Assembly (NCBI RefSeq): GCF_023169885.1
Contig: NZ_AP025516.1
Location: 2,242,501 to 2,306,500 of the forward strand
Reading direction: 5' to 3'
DNA: 64,000 bases
From: Desulfofustis limnaeus
Lineage (GTDB): Bacteria > Desulfobacterota > Desulfobulbia > Desulfobulbales > Desulfocapsaceae
Both the position numbers and the translations under genes were made by a program. The notes below the pieces were generated by a model. It did no database searches, was not told the origin of the DNA, and was given only the letters and a program-made list of their open reading frames with translations. Positions within the stretch are counted from its first letter, which is position 1. Every line of letters begins with the position of its first letter. Below, piece by piece: positions 42,502-51,482 of this stretch.

Positions 42502-44334
42502 ATGAAAGATACGATTCACCATCTGCCACTGCGCAGAGCGTTGCTTTACGCCTTTCTCGCCGGTGTGTGGATTATCGGGTCGGATTGGCTGCTCGCCCAG
42601 TTGGTCGGCGACGTGGCGCAGTCCCATCTCCTACAGACCGTCAAGGGATGGTTTTTCATCATTGTTACCACGATCTTTCTCTACTACGTTCTGCATAAGG
42701 ATTTGAGCAAGCTGCAGCGGGAGATCGATACCCGCACAGCGACCGAGGAAGCCCTCCGGGACAGCGAAGCCCGCCTGATCAGGGCTCAACACGTGGCCAA
42801 AATGGGGGATTTCACCTGGGACCTGGAGACCGGGCAGGTCAGTTGGTCGCATGGCATCTACGATCTCCTGGGCTACGACCGCTCCGAGGTCATCGACCCC
42901 GACTTCGTCCAGGACCACATCCATCATCCCGACGACCGGGACCGGGTCAAAAAATGGCTCACCAACACCCTGCAATCAGACGCCACCACCCTGTCGGCTA
43001 ACGAGTACCGGGTCATCCGCAAGGATGGATCGATCGTTCACCTTCGCACCCAGGGCGTTCTCGAGCGACGACCAGGAAAGAAACCGCGGCTCTTTGCCAC
43101 CGTGGTCGACATCACCGATCATGTCAAAGCGACGCAAGAGCGTGAAAAACTGCAGCAACAGGTGATCCAGGCGCAAAAAATGGAGTCGGTGGGTCGACTC
43201 GCCGGCGGTATCGCCCATGACTTCAACAATATCCTCAGCGTCGTGATGGGCTACACGGAGCTGGCCCTGGCAAAGGTCGACAAGCACGCCCCCGTGCACG
43301 ACTATCTCAGCGAAGTGTTGAACGCCTCCCGGCGTTCGACCGACATCACCCGCCAACTCCTGGCCTTTGCCCGCAGGCAGCCCATCGACCCGAAGCTGCT
43401 CGACCTCAACCGCAGCATCGAGGGCATGCTGAAGATGCTGCGCCGACTTATCGGCGAGCATATCGTCCTCACCTGGAAACCAGGCGAGGACCTCGGCATG
43501 ATCATGATAGATCCGTCGCAAATCGACCAACTGCTGGCCAATCTGTGCATCAATGCGCGTGACGCCGTTGACGGTGGCGGCACCATCATGATCGAGACGG
43601 GACAGGTCTTTCTTGACGATGCATACTGCGCCGCTCATCCGACCTTCACTCCCGGTGATTATGTAAGTCTCACGGTCAGCGACAACGGTTGTGGCATGGA
43701 TCGGGACACCCTGAAAAATCTCTTCGAACCGTTTTTCACCACCAAGGCGGAAGGCCACGGCACGGGCCTCGGCCTGGCCACCGTCTTTGGCATCGTTAAG
43801 CAAAATAATGGTTTTATCGATGTCTATAGTGAGCCCGGCCACGGCGCAACATTCAAAATCTACCTGCCACGGCACGAAGAAGCAGCCGATCTGAGTGAGG
43901 GAAATGAGACGCAGCCGGTAGATGTTCGCGGGACCGAAACGGTGCTGGTCGTCGAGGACGCTCAAGCCATTCTGAAGCTGACCGAACGGATGCTCAGCCA
44001 GCTTGGTTACCGGGTCCTCACCGCGTTACATCCGCATGAGGCAATCGCTTTGGCAAAGCATCAGCAGCAGGACATTCACCTGCTGCTGACCGACGTCATC
44101 ATGCCTGACATGAACGGACCGGAATTGGCCAGTCAGGTTCAACAGGACCAGCCAGCCATGAAAATCCTGTTCATGTCCGGCTATACGGCAAGCATGCTCA
44201 TTGATCGCGGCCTCCTGAAGGCAGAGCAGCAGTTCATTGCCAAACCGTTCTCCAAACAACAACTAGCCGAAAAAATCCGGCATACGCTCACCGCCCAGAG
44301 CCAGGGCAGCCGGAACCTGCAAGCCCACGATTAA
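42502..44334 (+). CDS. hybrid sensor histidine kinase with PAS domain and receiver
   Basis: A 610-residue protein. Two membrane helices near the N-terminus (about residues 12-30 and 46-64) leave almost no periplasmic domain. Then come a short coiled coil, a PAS domain (about 95-210, with the [21 protein letters not shown] pattern at its start), and a HisKA domain with phospho-acceptor His239 in [18 protein letters not shown]. The ATPase domain has INARDAV, NGCGMD and [17 protein letters not shown]-terminal receiver has Asp531 ([12 protein letters not shown]). This is the common PAS-hybrid kinase type. No response regulator is adjacent, so it is an orphan. The upstream region shows no good ribosome-binding site. 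Confidence 0.9.
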   Translation: MKDTIHHLPLRRALLYAFLAGVWIIGSDWLLAQLVGDVAQSHLLQTVKGWFFIIVTTIFLYYVLHKDLSKLQREIDTRTATEEALRDSEARLIRAQHVAKMGDFTWDLETGQVSWSHGIYDLLGYDRSEVIDPDFVQDHIHHPDDRDRVKKWLTNTLQSDATTLSANEYRVIRKDGSIVHLRTQGVLERRPGKKPRLFATVVDITDHVKATQEREKLQQQVIQAQKMESVGRLAGGIAHDFNNILSVVMGYTELALAKVDKHAPVHDYLSEVLNASRRSTDITRQLLAFARRQPIDPKLLDLNRSIEGMLKMLRRLIGEHIVLTWKPGEDLGMIMIDPSQIDQLLANLCINARDAVDGGGTIMIETGQVFLDDAYCAAHPTFTPGDYVSLTVSDNGCGMDRDTLKNLFEPFFTTKAEGHGTGLGLATVFGIVKQNNGFIDVYSEPGHGATFKIYLPRHEEAADLSEGNETQPVDVRGTETVLVVEDAQAILKLTERMLSQLGYRVLTALHPHEAIALAKHQQQDIHLLLTDVIMPDMNGPELASQVQQDQPAMKILFMSGYTASMLIDRGLLKAEQQFIAKPFSKQQLAEKIRHTLTAQSQGSRNLQAHD

Positions 44335-44503
44335 GCACCATGCATGAGACGCAGCGCACGATCGACTGGACCGACCTGGCAACCCATGTGGGCGCCCTTG
44401 AGCAGGGGCAGGAGATCGGTTCGAGCATCTTGGCCAGAGCGGCTCGAGCTGACCGGCTTGAGCGACCGTTCAAAGCCACCTGCCGGGAATGAATGGCATC
44501 TCC

Positions 44504-44905
44504 TCAGTGGATCAGCCAGAAGACGACCAACCGTGCCACGCGATAGGTTTCGACGGCCAGAACAACCGCCCAGATCAGGATGCTGATGCCCGCCGCCGCG
44601 GCGGAGATGTCCTTGATCACCTTGATCTTGTGACTCTCCCGGGTAGTGATGAAATCGCAGACCGCTTCGATCGCGCTATTAAACAACTCGGCCTGCAGCA
44701 TCATGGCGGTAACGGCGAGCAATAGCAGAAAATCGATCCATTGGCGGAAAAATGAAAAAAAGATCAGGACGCCCAAGGAGGCGATCAGCTTGTAGGTGAC
44801 ACTGAAGTCATAGCGAACGGCAAACGCCAACCCGGACAGAACGACCTTGATCTTCCTGATCGGGTGGTAGCCATCCTCCCCGGTGCCGAGGAATTTGTTG
44901 CGCAT
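44504..44905 (-). CDS. dgkA: diacylglycerol kinase / undecaprenol kinase family protein
   Basis: A 133-residue membrane protein with three predicted helices (about 33-52, 57-75, 104-125). It has the DAGK signature ELFNSAIEAVCDFI (about 74-87), whose Glu, Asn and Asp form the active site, and an ISAAAAGISILIW segment. The family phosphorylates diacylglycerol or undecaprenol at the inner membrane. It starts 27 bp after a PAP2-type phosphatase gene in the same direction, so the two probably act together in lipid-carrier or phospholipid turnover. Confidence 0.92.
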   Translation of the reverse strand: MRNKFLGTGEDGYHPIRKIKVVLSGLAFAVRYDFSVTYKLIASLGVLIFFSFFRQWIDFLLLLAVTAMMLQAELFNSAIEAVCDFITTRESHKIKVIKDISAAAAGISILIWAVVLAVETYRVARLVVFWLIH

Positions 44906-44932
44906 CTTTTTCCTCTCTCGATACCCAAACTC

Positions 44933-45415
44933 CTAAGTTCGCGGCAACCAGAAACAGAGCAGCCGATGAAGCACAAAAATCCAACAACCACCGAGTACGG
45001 CGCCCACCACCACATCGGAGACGTAATGGACCTGCAGATAAACCCGTGATACTCCGACCAGTATGGCTACAAGCAGTAACGCCACCCACAACACGGTAGC
45101 GCCGACCTGCTCGAAGTGCCGTGACAGCACCAACGCGCAGGCGATCGCGAAGGCAAAGGCCTGACCGGTATGGGCACTGGGAAAGGAAAAATCCGGAGGC
45201 ATGGCCACCAGCAGGTTGTCCACTTCGGGCCGCGGCCTGGCAAAAATCCGCTTGAGAATATGAACGAGAAGCGACGCGCCCAGTAGGCCACCGAGGACCA
45301 ACGCGGCATCACCCATCCGGCCTCGATAGAATAACAACAGAGCCATAATCGCTGCCAGAGGCAGGAGTATCATGAGCGAGCCGCCCCAGGTTATCGTCTT
45401 GAAAAAAAGGTCCAT
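44933..45415 (-). CDS. PAP2-family membrane phosphatase
   Basis: A 160-residue membrane phosphatase with the three PAP2 motifs: KRIFARPRP (about 54-62), FPSAHTGQ (about 77-84) and SRVYLQVHYVSDVVVG (about 123-138). These carry the catalytic Lys, Arg, two His and the Asp. Four or five membrane helices are visible. Typical substrates are undecaprenyl pyrophosphate or phosphatidate-like lipids; which one is used cannot be read from the sequence. It is just upstream of dgkA in the same orientation. Confidence 0.92.
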   Translation of the reverse strand: MDLFFKTITWGGSLMILLPLAAIMALLLFYRGRMGDAALVLGGLLGASLLVHILKRIFARPRPEVDNLLVAMPPDFSFPSAHTGQAFAFAIACALVLSRHFEQVGATVLWVALLLVAILVGVSRVYLQVHYVSDVVVGAVLGGCWIFVLHRLLCFWLPRT

Positions 45416-45555
45416 CCCGGTTGTCTCATCGATAAGGCACGGTTCTTACCGCCATCGTTGGTGGTTCTGGTTAACCATGCGGCCGGGTTTTCTCCGTGTC
45501 AAGCGCCAGAGAGAAACAGAGACGACCGAGCTTCTTTCAACAGCAGGGCAACCAC

Positions 45556-46014
45556 TTAGCGGCCGGCTGACCGTTCCTGTAATGCTGCTCGGATCTCTTC
45601 GAGACGACGACGATTTTTGCCAAAATCCCAATATCCCACACGGGACGCGGAACGCATGTCGATAACACCGCGTTTCTCGTCGAGCAGGAATTCACCATCG
45701 TCCTTGAAAAAAATGGTGTGAAATACGACCCGCAAATAGCCGGGCTGCTTTTCGGTAATGAGGGTGTCGACTCGAGCGCTCAGAAGCCGCTCCAACTGAG
45801 CGAAAACCGCGACCGGGTCGTCGCCCCCGGCCAGCGGATCGATGTGATGGCGGTTATCTGTTGCCCGGCTGGAAACGCAATTGGGAGATGCAGGACAAGC
45901 GGCCAGCCGATCGCCCTGCCGTGCCAGGTCAGGAGAATGCTCTGAACCGCAGGCCGCCGTCATCGCTCCGCACACGATCAGTAGGGCCAACAGCTGTTTT
46001 CGTCGGTGTGTCAC
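45556..46014 (-). CDS. DUF1499 family lipoprotein
   Basis: A 152-residue protein. A basic, hydrophobic N-terminus ends in the lipobox MTAAC (Cys22), so it should be anchored in a membrane by lipid. The rest matches the DUF1499 pattern: SPNCVSSRATDNRHHIDPL near the start, VVFHTIFFKDDGEFLLDE in the middle and DMRSASRVGYWDFGKNRRRLEEIR at the end. The biochemical role of the family is unknown. It lies between the HprK-like gene and the PAP2 gene on the same strand. Confidence 0.88.
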   Translation of the reverse strand: MTHRRKQLLALLIVCGAMTAACGSEHSPDLARQGDRLAACPASPNCVSSRATDNRHHIDPLAGGDDPVAVFAQLERLLSARVDTLITEKQPGYLRVVFHTIFFKDDGEFLLDEKRGVIDMRSASRVGYWDFGKNRRRLEEIRAALQERSAGR

Positions 46015-46124
46015 CTGTTTTGCCCCATAACATTTGATTGTGGGCCCATCTGGATTAAACGTGTTTATTTTAGCGATACGGACAAAGACCTGACGAAGGT
46101 AAACCCTCAGACGCTGCTCATCGG

Positions 46125-47006
46125 CTAAGCATGGAGTCGTTCGGCAAGGGCGTCAACTCCGAAGAGAGATGCCAACCGTTCTTCCGCAAAGATCTCTTCG
46201 AGATCGGCGGTACGACCATAGGTCAAACGATAGCCCCGGCAGTTTCTGACGATGCGGGCTAAACTGGAAACGCCGAGCCCTTCGAGATTACGCGCATTCA
46301 CATGACACTGCAGCAACTGCAGGCAACATTGGGCCGAAGAAAGCTCCTCAAGCAGCGGTGATTCCCCCTCCTGAAAAGAGGGAAAAAGAAAGTGGGTCAC
46401 CTGCTGTCGTGATTTCGAGCTGTTCTCGGCTGATCCACCCAGGAGCCGGTAGGGGATCATGGTTCCGTCCTGGCTCATGATGATGAGATTATCGTAGCGG
46501 ACGCAATACGGCTCCAGAAATGGGGCGGGTATCTTCAGATTGATGGGTCGCGTAAAAGGGATGACCCGATCGGCATCCAACAACACCAGTTCATCGGTGA
46601 GGTACGAAAAACCTCGAGTAACCAGCCAAGCGGTCAACGTACTCTTACCGGCACCGCTGTTACCGGCAAGCACGATGCAGCAGTCACCACAGCGAACCGC
46701 TGCGGCATGCAGCGCATGGTGTTGCTCATTGCCGGTGATGCACTGCTCGATCACCTCATTCATCAAATAGTAGGCCGTATGATACAGGGAACTGCCCTCC
46801 TGAACGGCAACCCCGTCAGAGTAGACCAAGCCGCCCTGCAGGACCGGATCGACCGCCATTTCGTAGCGCCGGACCGGCTCGCCCTCGGGATCGACCAACA
46901 GGTCGGCAAAAAGGAAACAGACCAGCAGCCGGGCCTCACGATTGAGGCAGACAATCTCCACGGCGCGCCCGCCAATACCCACGAAAAAACGTGAATCAAT
47001 CGCCAT
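46125..47006 (-). CDS. HprK-like kinase of a PqqD-associated pair
   Basis: A 293-residue protein. Residues about 95-150 contain HALHAAAVRCGDCCIVLAG followed by Walker A GNSGAGKST (115-123) and LTDEL (136-140), the arrangement of HPr kinase/phosphorylase-related enzymes. The remaining C-terminal half is less conserved and holds a CC-x6-C segment near residue 245. Such kinases occur next to PqqD-like proteins; in some lasso-peptide clusters a homologue phosphorylates the peptide. The start at 47006 overlaps the end of the PqqD gene by 11 bp; an in-frame upstream extension (to 47075) would run through that gene and is rejected. No HPr substrate or phosphotransferase gene is nearby. Confidence 0.8.
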   Translation of the reverse strand: MAIDSRFFVGIGGRAVEIVCLNREARLLVCFLFADLLVDPEGEPVRRYEMAVDPVLQGGLVYSDGVAVQEGSSLYHTAYYLMNEVIEQCITGNEQHHALHAAAVRCGDCCIVLAGNSGAGKSTLTAWLVTRGFSYLTDELVLLDADRVIPFTRPINLKIPAPFLEPYCVRYDNLIIMSQDGTMIPYRLLGGSAENSSKSRQQVTHFLFPSFQEGESPLLEELSSAQCCLQLLQCHVNARNLEGLGVSSLARIVRNCRGYRLTYGRTADLEEIFAEERLASLFGVDALAERLHA

Positions 47007-47277
47007 CGGGTAGCTCGATAATACCGTGTTCGGCCATGGTGGTAAGGGCAGTAACGACATCGGCACGAATGACATCAGCTTGGTCGGGATAGGCCTCGGT
47101 CAGCAGTTCGATCATCTCCCCCACCGCCATTTTCTGCTGGCAGAGTCGCCAGACCAGATGCGCCGTCTGATTCAACGACACCACTTGACCACCGTTGAGG
47201 GTGAAGAGCACCACCTCGTTGTCAAACGGTTCGACCAGGTAGTCGGGGTTGACCCGCAGCACCTTAGTTTCATTCAT
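46996..47277 (-). CDS. PqqD-family protein (RiPP recognition element fold)
   Basis: A 93-residue protein with the PqqD pattern: a beta start (VLRVNPDYLVEPFDNEVVLF), the turn NGGQVVSLNQTAHLVWRLC (28-46) and a helical end ADVVTALTTMAEHGIIEL. PqqD-like domains bind leader peptides and present them to modifying enzymes. Here it is translationally coupled to an HprK-like kinase. No radical SAM enzyme, protease or cyclase is in the window, and no precursor peptide could be found between its neighbours. Confidence 0.85.
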   Translation of the reverse strand: MNETKVLRVNPDYLVEPFDNEVVLFTLNGGQVVSLNQTAHLVWRLCQQKMAVGEMIELLTEAYPDQADVIRADVVTALTTMAEHGIIELPDGD

Positions 47278-47341
47278 CGTCCGTTCCCCGTTTCACAGTG
47301 AGAACGATATTCATCTTTGGTCGTGCACCAGAACAGAAACA

Positions 47342-47620
47342 TCAAGCAGCCCCCACCGAAAACATCGCCTCCAGGTCGTGTTTGGAGAAGACCTGAAAGG
47401 CGAGCATGGTTTCGGTGTGGAGGATATTGTCGATCTTCAGCAGCTTGCGGGTGACCAGGGTGGAGAGGTCGTCATTGGTCTTGACCCGGGCCACGGCGAT
47501 CAGGTCGTAGGCGCCGCTGACCGAGTATACTTCTGAAATTTCCTGCATTTCGGCGAGGATCTCGGCCACTTCGTTAATGTATCCGCGTTCGGTATTGATC
47601 AGGATGATGGATGTTACCAT
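47342..47620 (-). CDS. stand-alone Lrp/AsnC ligand-binding domain protein
   Basis: A 92-residue protein consisting only of the RAM (AsnC-type effector-binding) domain: TSIILINTERGYINEVAEIL at the start, EVYSVSGAYDLIAVARVK in the centre and ILHTETMLAFQVFSKHDLEA at the end. The N-terminal helix-turn-helix of Lrp/AsnC regulators is absent, so it does not bind DNA by itself. Related proteins oligomerise and may sense amino acids. The start has an AAGGAGG site. Confidence 0.88.
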   Translation of the reverse strand: MVTSIILINTERGYINEVAEILAEMQEISEVYSVSGAYDLIAVARVKTNDDLSTLVTRKLLKIDNILHTETMLAFQVFSKHDLEAMFSVGAA

Positions 47621-47687
47621 GGTGCCTCCTTACGGCAGGTGTTCGAACTGGAGAGACAGGCGGGCAAAGGCTTCTCGCACGTTTTGG

Positions 47688-48263
47688 TTACCATGACCGG
47701 CGGGCCCGCTTTGCCGCCTCGGTCACCCGCCGGACAAACTCACCCTTGGCGATGGTGTAGGCGGCCCGATCGGCCGGATAGGCCCGTGAGAGCCTCCGCT
47801 TCAGTTCTTCGTAGTCCCGTGCGACATCAGGATGGTCGATCAAGTAATCACGAAACAGCAAGCCGTCCCACTGGGAGAAATGCTTCTCGATCATGTGAAT
47901 GTGGTGGGTGCGGCGTCCTTGGTCGTCCCGCTTGATGAACCATGCATAGTACGGGGACTGAATATCGCCGAACGACGGCCGCCAGAAATAATCATAGCCT
48001 TGGGCCTCGAGAATCGGCACGATGCGGCGGCGGGCCACCGCTAGATTCTTTACCTCGACCAGCATATCGACGATCGGTTTGGCGGCCAGCCCGGGCACGG
48101 CAGTCGAACCGAAATGCTCGATCCGTACCACCTGGTCGGCGGGCAGGCAGGAGAGCAGATGGCGCTTTTCCTCCTCGAAGAGCTGAGACCAACGTGGATC
48201 GTAATCAACGATGGCAATCTCCTCCTGAAGAACCCGTTCTATCTTTTCCCGCCTGGTCGTCAT
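47688..48263 (-). CDS. GrpB family protein (nucleotidyltransferase fold)
   Basis: A 191-residue protein of the GrpB/UPF0157 family. The diagnostic core is VDYDPRWSQLFEEEKRHLL and RIEHFGSTAVPGLAAKPIVD (about 47-66), with the GS-x-A-V-P-G and D-x-D-like positions of nucleotidyltransferases, followed by HHIHMIEKHFSQWDGLLFRDYL (about 120-141). The substrate is unknown in general; family members sometimes appear fused to CoaE or acetyltransferases. The neighbours (a cupin and an AsnC-type protein) do not clarify the role. Confidence 0.88.
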   Translation of the reverse strand: MTTRREKIERVLQEEIAIVDYDPRWSQLFEEEKRHLLSCLPADQVVRIEHFGSTAVPGLAAKPIVDMLVEVKNLAVARRRIVPILEAQGYDYFWRPSFGDIQSPYYAWFIKRDDQGRRTHHIHMIEKHFSQWDGLLFRDYLIDHPDVARDYEELKRRLSRAYPADRAAYTIAKGEFVRRVTEAAKRARRSW

Positions 48264-48298
48264 CGCTATCGGTTGGAACCTTCGAGCCCGTCAGCGAC

Positions 48299-48640
48299 TC
48301 ACCGCCGTTGCCCCGCGTCGGGCAGATAATCCTCGCGTACCGGTGCAAAGACCTCGACCACCACCGCATCGTCAAGCACTTCCACACCATGTTCGACGCC
48401 GCCGGGAACACACCAGCTGTCACCCGCCGCCACCAGCGTCACCTCGCCGCCGATGGTGAAACGCAACCGGCCGCTGACCAGATAGCCGATCTGTTCATGG
48501 GGGTGGTTGTGCAGGGGCAGAATCGCGTCCTTGGCCAACCGGAACTCGGCGAGCAGCATCTGTGTGCCAAACACCGGAGTCCGTTGCTGAATGCCCGGCA
48601 ACAACTGGCGAAACCCTTTCTCATCTGCTCTTCCGATCAT
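48299..48640 (-). CDS. cupin-domain protein
   Basis: A 113-residue single-domain cupin. Motif 1 has LPLHNHPHEQIGYLVSG with metal-binding His residues and the Glu, and motif 2 has DSWCVPGGVEHGVEVL with the last His. The first part is a short helix. The start at 48640 (MIGRADEKGF) follows an AGGAGG site; the longer frame overlaps the previous gene. Substrate unknown: a small dioxygenase, isomerase or sugar-binding regulator are all possible. Confidence 0.85.
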   Translation of the reverse strand: MIGRADEKGFRQLLPGIQQRTPVFGTQMLLAEFRLAKDAILPLHNHPHEQIGYLVSGRLRFTIGGEVTLVAAGDSWCVPGGVEHGVEVLDDAVVVEVFAPVREDYLPDAGQRR

Positions 48641-48656
48641 CTCCTGTCCTCCTGTT

Positions 48657-49196
48657 TCATGGGCCCGATGACGGGGCCACGGTTGCCTTGGGCAGCCCGC
48701 GCAGGTGTCTGATCCGCTCGACAAAAGCGAGGGGATCTCCCGGCGTAACGACAATGACTCGATCCGCAAAGCTCAGCACCACAGCTCGTCGCAGATCAGT
48801 GGCAAAGGCCCGGAACGGGCCGATCTTTTTACTCTTGAAGTAACCGGCAAAGCAGAACAGACCACCGTTGCCAAACCGCCTGATGGTTCGCCTGGTGGCC
48901 TCAGGGTCGAACTCCGCCTGGCGCAGGCCGGCCAGATCTATCCGGGTGGACCAGCCGAGCCGGCGGACATAGAGGGCGTCGCGGCAGAGCACGTAGCCTC
49001 TGATGGTGAACAGCAGCGCTATCGCCATTGTCAACAGCGGCACGACGATCATCACCAGGTCCCAGATCTTCTGGTCGTCCGGTCGCTGGTAGACGCCGAT
49101 CGCCACCATGCCGAGCAGCAGCAGGATCGAAACCACGGTCATGACCTGCAGCAGCAGGCCCCATGGGGCATCGTAAAAATATTCTTTGTATTCCAT
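48657..49196 (-). CDS. membrane protein with bacterial PH-like domain
   Basis: A 179-residue protein. MEYKEYFYDAPWGLLLQ leads into two membrane helices (about residues 13-34 and 46-68), then a domain of about 100 residues with the bacterial PH-like pattern: RIDLAGLRQAEFDPEATRRT, the IGPFRAFATDLRRAVVLSF segment and VVTPGDPLAFVERIR at the end. Function is unknown. The start is uncertain: no ribosome-binding site is visible at this ATG, and the frame is open further upstream to a TTG at 49292. Confidence 0.72.
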   Translation of the reverse strand: MEYKEYFYDAPWGLLLQVMTVVSILLLLGMVAIGVYQRPDDQKIWDLVMIVVPLLTMAIALLFTIRGYVLCRDALYVRRLGWSTRIDLAGLRQAEFDPEATRRTIRRFGNGGLFCFAGYFKSKKIGPFRAFATDLRRAVVLSFADRVIVVTPGDPLAFVERIRHLRGLPKATVAPSSGP

Positions 49197-49354
49197 ACAA
49201 GGAGCAGGCCCTGCTTCAAGCCCATTCCGGCAGGCTTCACGGGCGAAATCCAAGAATCGCTTGCCGCCGGTTTCACGATGGATTAGATACAAGCTCCGGT
49301 ACCAGACGACACAACCCTCACGGTGCGTTTATTACGTCGGGAGCATACCATACC

Positions 49355-49864
49355 ATGCCGGGAACTCAAACCGAAACCACACTGCCCGCCAGCGCCCAGC
49401 GCGTGCAGGACCATTTGCACCAAAACGGGTTTGCCTGCACCGTTTTTCTTCTGCCCCACTCCACCCGGACCGCCGCCGAAGCGGCAACGGCCATGGCTTG
49501 CCAGGTAGCCCAGATTGCCAAATCGCTGGTTTTCAGAAACCTTGATACCAACCAACCGGTATTGATCATCGCCTCTGGGGCGCATCGGGTCGATATCACG
49601 AAAATCGAACACCAGACCGGCCTACGTCTGGGGAAAGCGGAGGGAACCTACGTGAAGGAACGGGTCGGGTTCGCCATCGGCGGCATCCCGCCGGTTGCGC
49701 ACGCCACCCCCTTGGTGACTATCCTCGACACGACGCTGCAGAGCTATGACCAACTCTGGGCGGCAGCCGGCACTCCCCATGCCCTCTTTCGCCTGACCCC
49801 TGATCAACTGGCTCTAATGACCGGCGGCACCTGGCTGGAGGTGGCGGAACAAGTCGGCTCATGA
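49355..49864 (+). CDS. YbaK/EbsC-type aminoacyl-tRNA deacylase
   Basis: A 169-residue trans-editing protein. The family marks are VAQIAKSLVFRN with the catalytic lysine (about residues 42-53), a SGAHRVD segment and the GFAIGGIPPVAHA loop (about 109-121), whose GG-x-P-P binds the amino acid. Members remove wrongly attached amino acids such as alanine or cysteine from tRNA-Pro or related tRNAs. The start at 49355 gives the standard length. It is divergent from the PH-domain gene and convergent with cbpM. Confidence 0.9.
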   Translation: MPGTQTETTLPASAQRVQDHLHQNGFACTVFLLPHSTRTAAEAATAMACQVAQIAKSLVFRNLDTNQPVLIIASGAHRVDITKIEHQTGLRLGKAEGTYVKERVGFAIGGIPPVAHATPLVTILDTTLQSYDQLWAAAGTPHALFRLTPDQLALMTGGTWLEVAEQVGS

Positions 49865-49885
49865 CCGCTGTTAACCGTCGTTGCC

Positions 49886-50188
49886 TCACAGAAGCCCGCG
49901 CAGGTAGCGGAGTTCCGTCTCCAAGGCATCGATCCGATCGAGCAGGTCGAGCACCAGTCCGCAGCCGGCCAGATTGAGACCGAGATCGCCGCGCAACCGC
50001 TGGATTTTTCGAATCCGAACGATTACCCCTTCGGCAAACAGGGGACACGGCCTATCGATCTCCGGGTCGATCAGGCCGAAGACCATGAAGTGTTGCAGCA
50101 TCTGCGGGTGGAGATCAACCACTCGCCCGAGTTCCTCCAGGGTCAACAGCTGTTGCTCACGCACCGTCACCTCATATCTCTTCATCAT
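49886..50188 (-). CDS. cbpM: chaperone modulator CbpM
   Basis: A 100-residue MerR-like helical protein that in E. coli inhibits CbpA by binding its J domain. Visible segments: [20 protein letters not shown] (about 9-28), the FGLIDP turn, and a C-terminal coiled region [20 protein letters not shown]. It starts with ATGATG inside the last codons of cbpA, a 17-bp overlap, so the two are coupled. The second ATG (50185) is equally possible. Confidence 0.88.
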   Translation of the reverse strand: MMKRYEVTVREQQLLTLEELGRVVDLHPQMLQHFMVFGLIDPEIDRPCPLFAEGVIVRIRKIQRLRGDLGLNLAGCGLVLDLLDRIDALETELRYLRGLL

Positions 50189-51182
50189 AACCAGCCTTCT
50201 GCCCGCTCTTGTGACGCGGATCAAACGTTGAGATATTCTGCAGTTTTTCAAACAAAGCCCGCTCTTCCTCGCTGAGGGGCGTGGGTACCCGGATCTCCAC
50301 CCGGACGAAGATGTCTCCCGCTCCGGAAGTCCGTTTCGGCAAACCTTTGCCGCGCAGGCGAAAGCGTTTGTTGGTCTGCGTTCCCGCAGGGATGGTCAGC
50401 GACACCTGGCCATCGACCGTCTGCACCGGAATCCTGGCGCCCAGGGCCGCCTCCCAGGGTGCTATGGCGATGGTGGTGTGCAAGTCGTGCCCCGAGACCT
50501 TAAAGAACGGATCATGGGCGATCTTGATGCGCAGCAGCAGGTCGCCGGCGGCGCCGCGGCCGCTGCCCTTCTCGCCCTGTCCGGCCAGCCGGATAACCGA
50601 ATCGTCGGTGACGCCTCGGGGAATTTTCACCTGCAGGGTCTTGGTCTGCGGCTGTAAAACGCCGTGCGCATCAACCTCATAGCTCTGAAAGGAGATGGTT
50701 CTGGTGCCGCCGTGAAAGGCGTCGCGCAGACTGAGGGTAATCTCCGCCTCGTGGGTCCTCCCCTGGGCGTCAGCCGCAAAGTCGAACCCGTGCGACCGAT
50801 CGCCCCGAGCGAATCCGCCGCCGAACAGATTTTTGAAAAAATCGCTGAAATCCTCGGCGCCGCTGAAATCGCCGCCACCGTAATGAAACGTCTGCGAAGT
50901 CCGGCCGCCCCGTCCGGTGCGGAACTGCTGGTCCCAGCCCGGCGGCGGTTGATCCTTGAACTGGCTCCACTGCTTGCCGTATTGGTCGTAGAGTTTCTTC
51001 TTTTCCGGGTCCTTGAGGACCTCGTAGGCCTCATTGATCTCCTTGAAGCGGGTCTCAGCGTCGGCCTCCTTGTTGACATCGGGATGATGCTTGCGCGCCA
51101 GCTTCCGGTAGGCGCGCTTGATTTCATCCGGTGATGCATCTTTGGCGACCCCGAGGATCTGATAATAGTCCATGTATTGCAT
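50172..51182 (-). CDS. cbpA: DnaJ-like co-chaperone CbpA
   Basis: A 336-residue co-chaperone. The J domain (1-70) has [20 protein letters not shown] and the essential HPD in [13 protein letters not shown] Gly/Phe-rich stretch follows (about 90-130), then the two C-terminal beta domains with GTRTISFQS and LRLKG-like segments ([19 protein letters not shown]). The zinc finger of classical DnaJ is absent, which defines the CbpA class. It stimulates DnaK. With cbpM downstream and hsp20 divergent, it forms a small stress-response cluster. Confidence 0.95.
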   Translation of the reverse strand: MQYMDYYQILGVAKDASPDEIKRAYRKLARKHHPDVNKEADAETRFKEINEAYEVLKDPEKKKLYDQYGKQWSQFKDQPPPGWDQQFRTGRGGRTSQTFHYGGGDFSGAEDFSDFFKNLFGGGFARGDRSHGFDFAADAQGRTHEAEITLSLRDAFHGGTRTISFQSYEVDAHGVLQPQTKTLQVKIPRGVTDDSVIRLAGQGEKGSGRGAAGDLLLRIKIAHDPFFKVSGHDLHTTIAIAPWEAALGARIPVQTVDGQVSLTIPAGTQTNKRFRLRGKGLPKRTSGAGDIFVRVEIRVPTPLSEEERALFEKLQNISTFDPRHKSGQKAGYDEEI

Positions 51183-51482
51183 GGCGACGGTATCCCTTTT
51201 CGACGTGTGTTGCTGGAGGCTCTACCTGCCACTGCCGACATCCGGCAGATGATATTTCTGTTTGTTAACGCCGTCTTCTCAGAAACAATAAGACAAACTC
51301 GCGTGGGTGCACGGCCGATGTGCGGTTATTATAAGGCCGATAATTACTTTTTCAACTATTCATATTTAGTAATTTGCCTTCTATTGCTTTTTGACGATTC
51401 ATAATTATTTTTCTGGCAGACGAGAGGAGTACGATCACCAAGCGCATCTCGCGCGTTTACCATCAACGAGAGGAGAGCTGTT
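51183..51482. other. divergent promoter region of cbpA and hsp20
   Basis: 300 bp between divergent chaperone genes, strongly AT-rich at about 51330-51415, as expected for promoters. A GAGAGGAG sequence occurs twice (51422 and 51470); the second is the hsp20 ribosome-binding site. No clear heat-shock sigma or CIRCE (TTAGCACTC) element was found. Confidence 0.5.

Noticed and set aside
42351-42698. 115-residue frame before and overlapping the PAS kinase
   Set aside because: No ribosome-binding site and overlaps the kinase start in another frame.
44340-44492. 50-codon ORF immediately after the PAS hybrid kinase (starts MHETQRTIDW)
   Set aside because: Frame is intact and near the kinase stop, but no ribosome-binding site and no similarity recognised; too little support to list.
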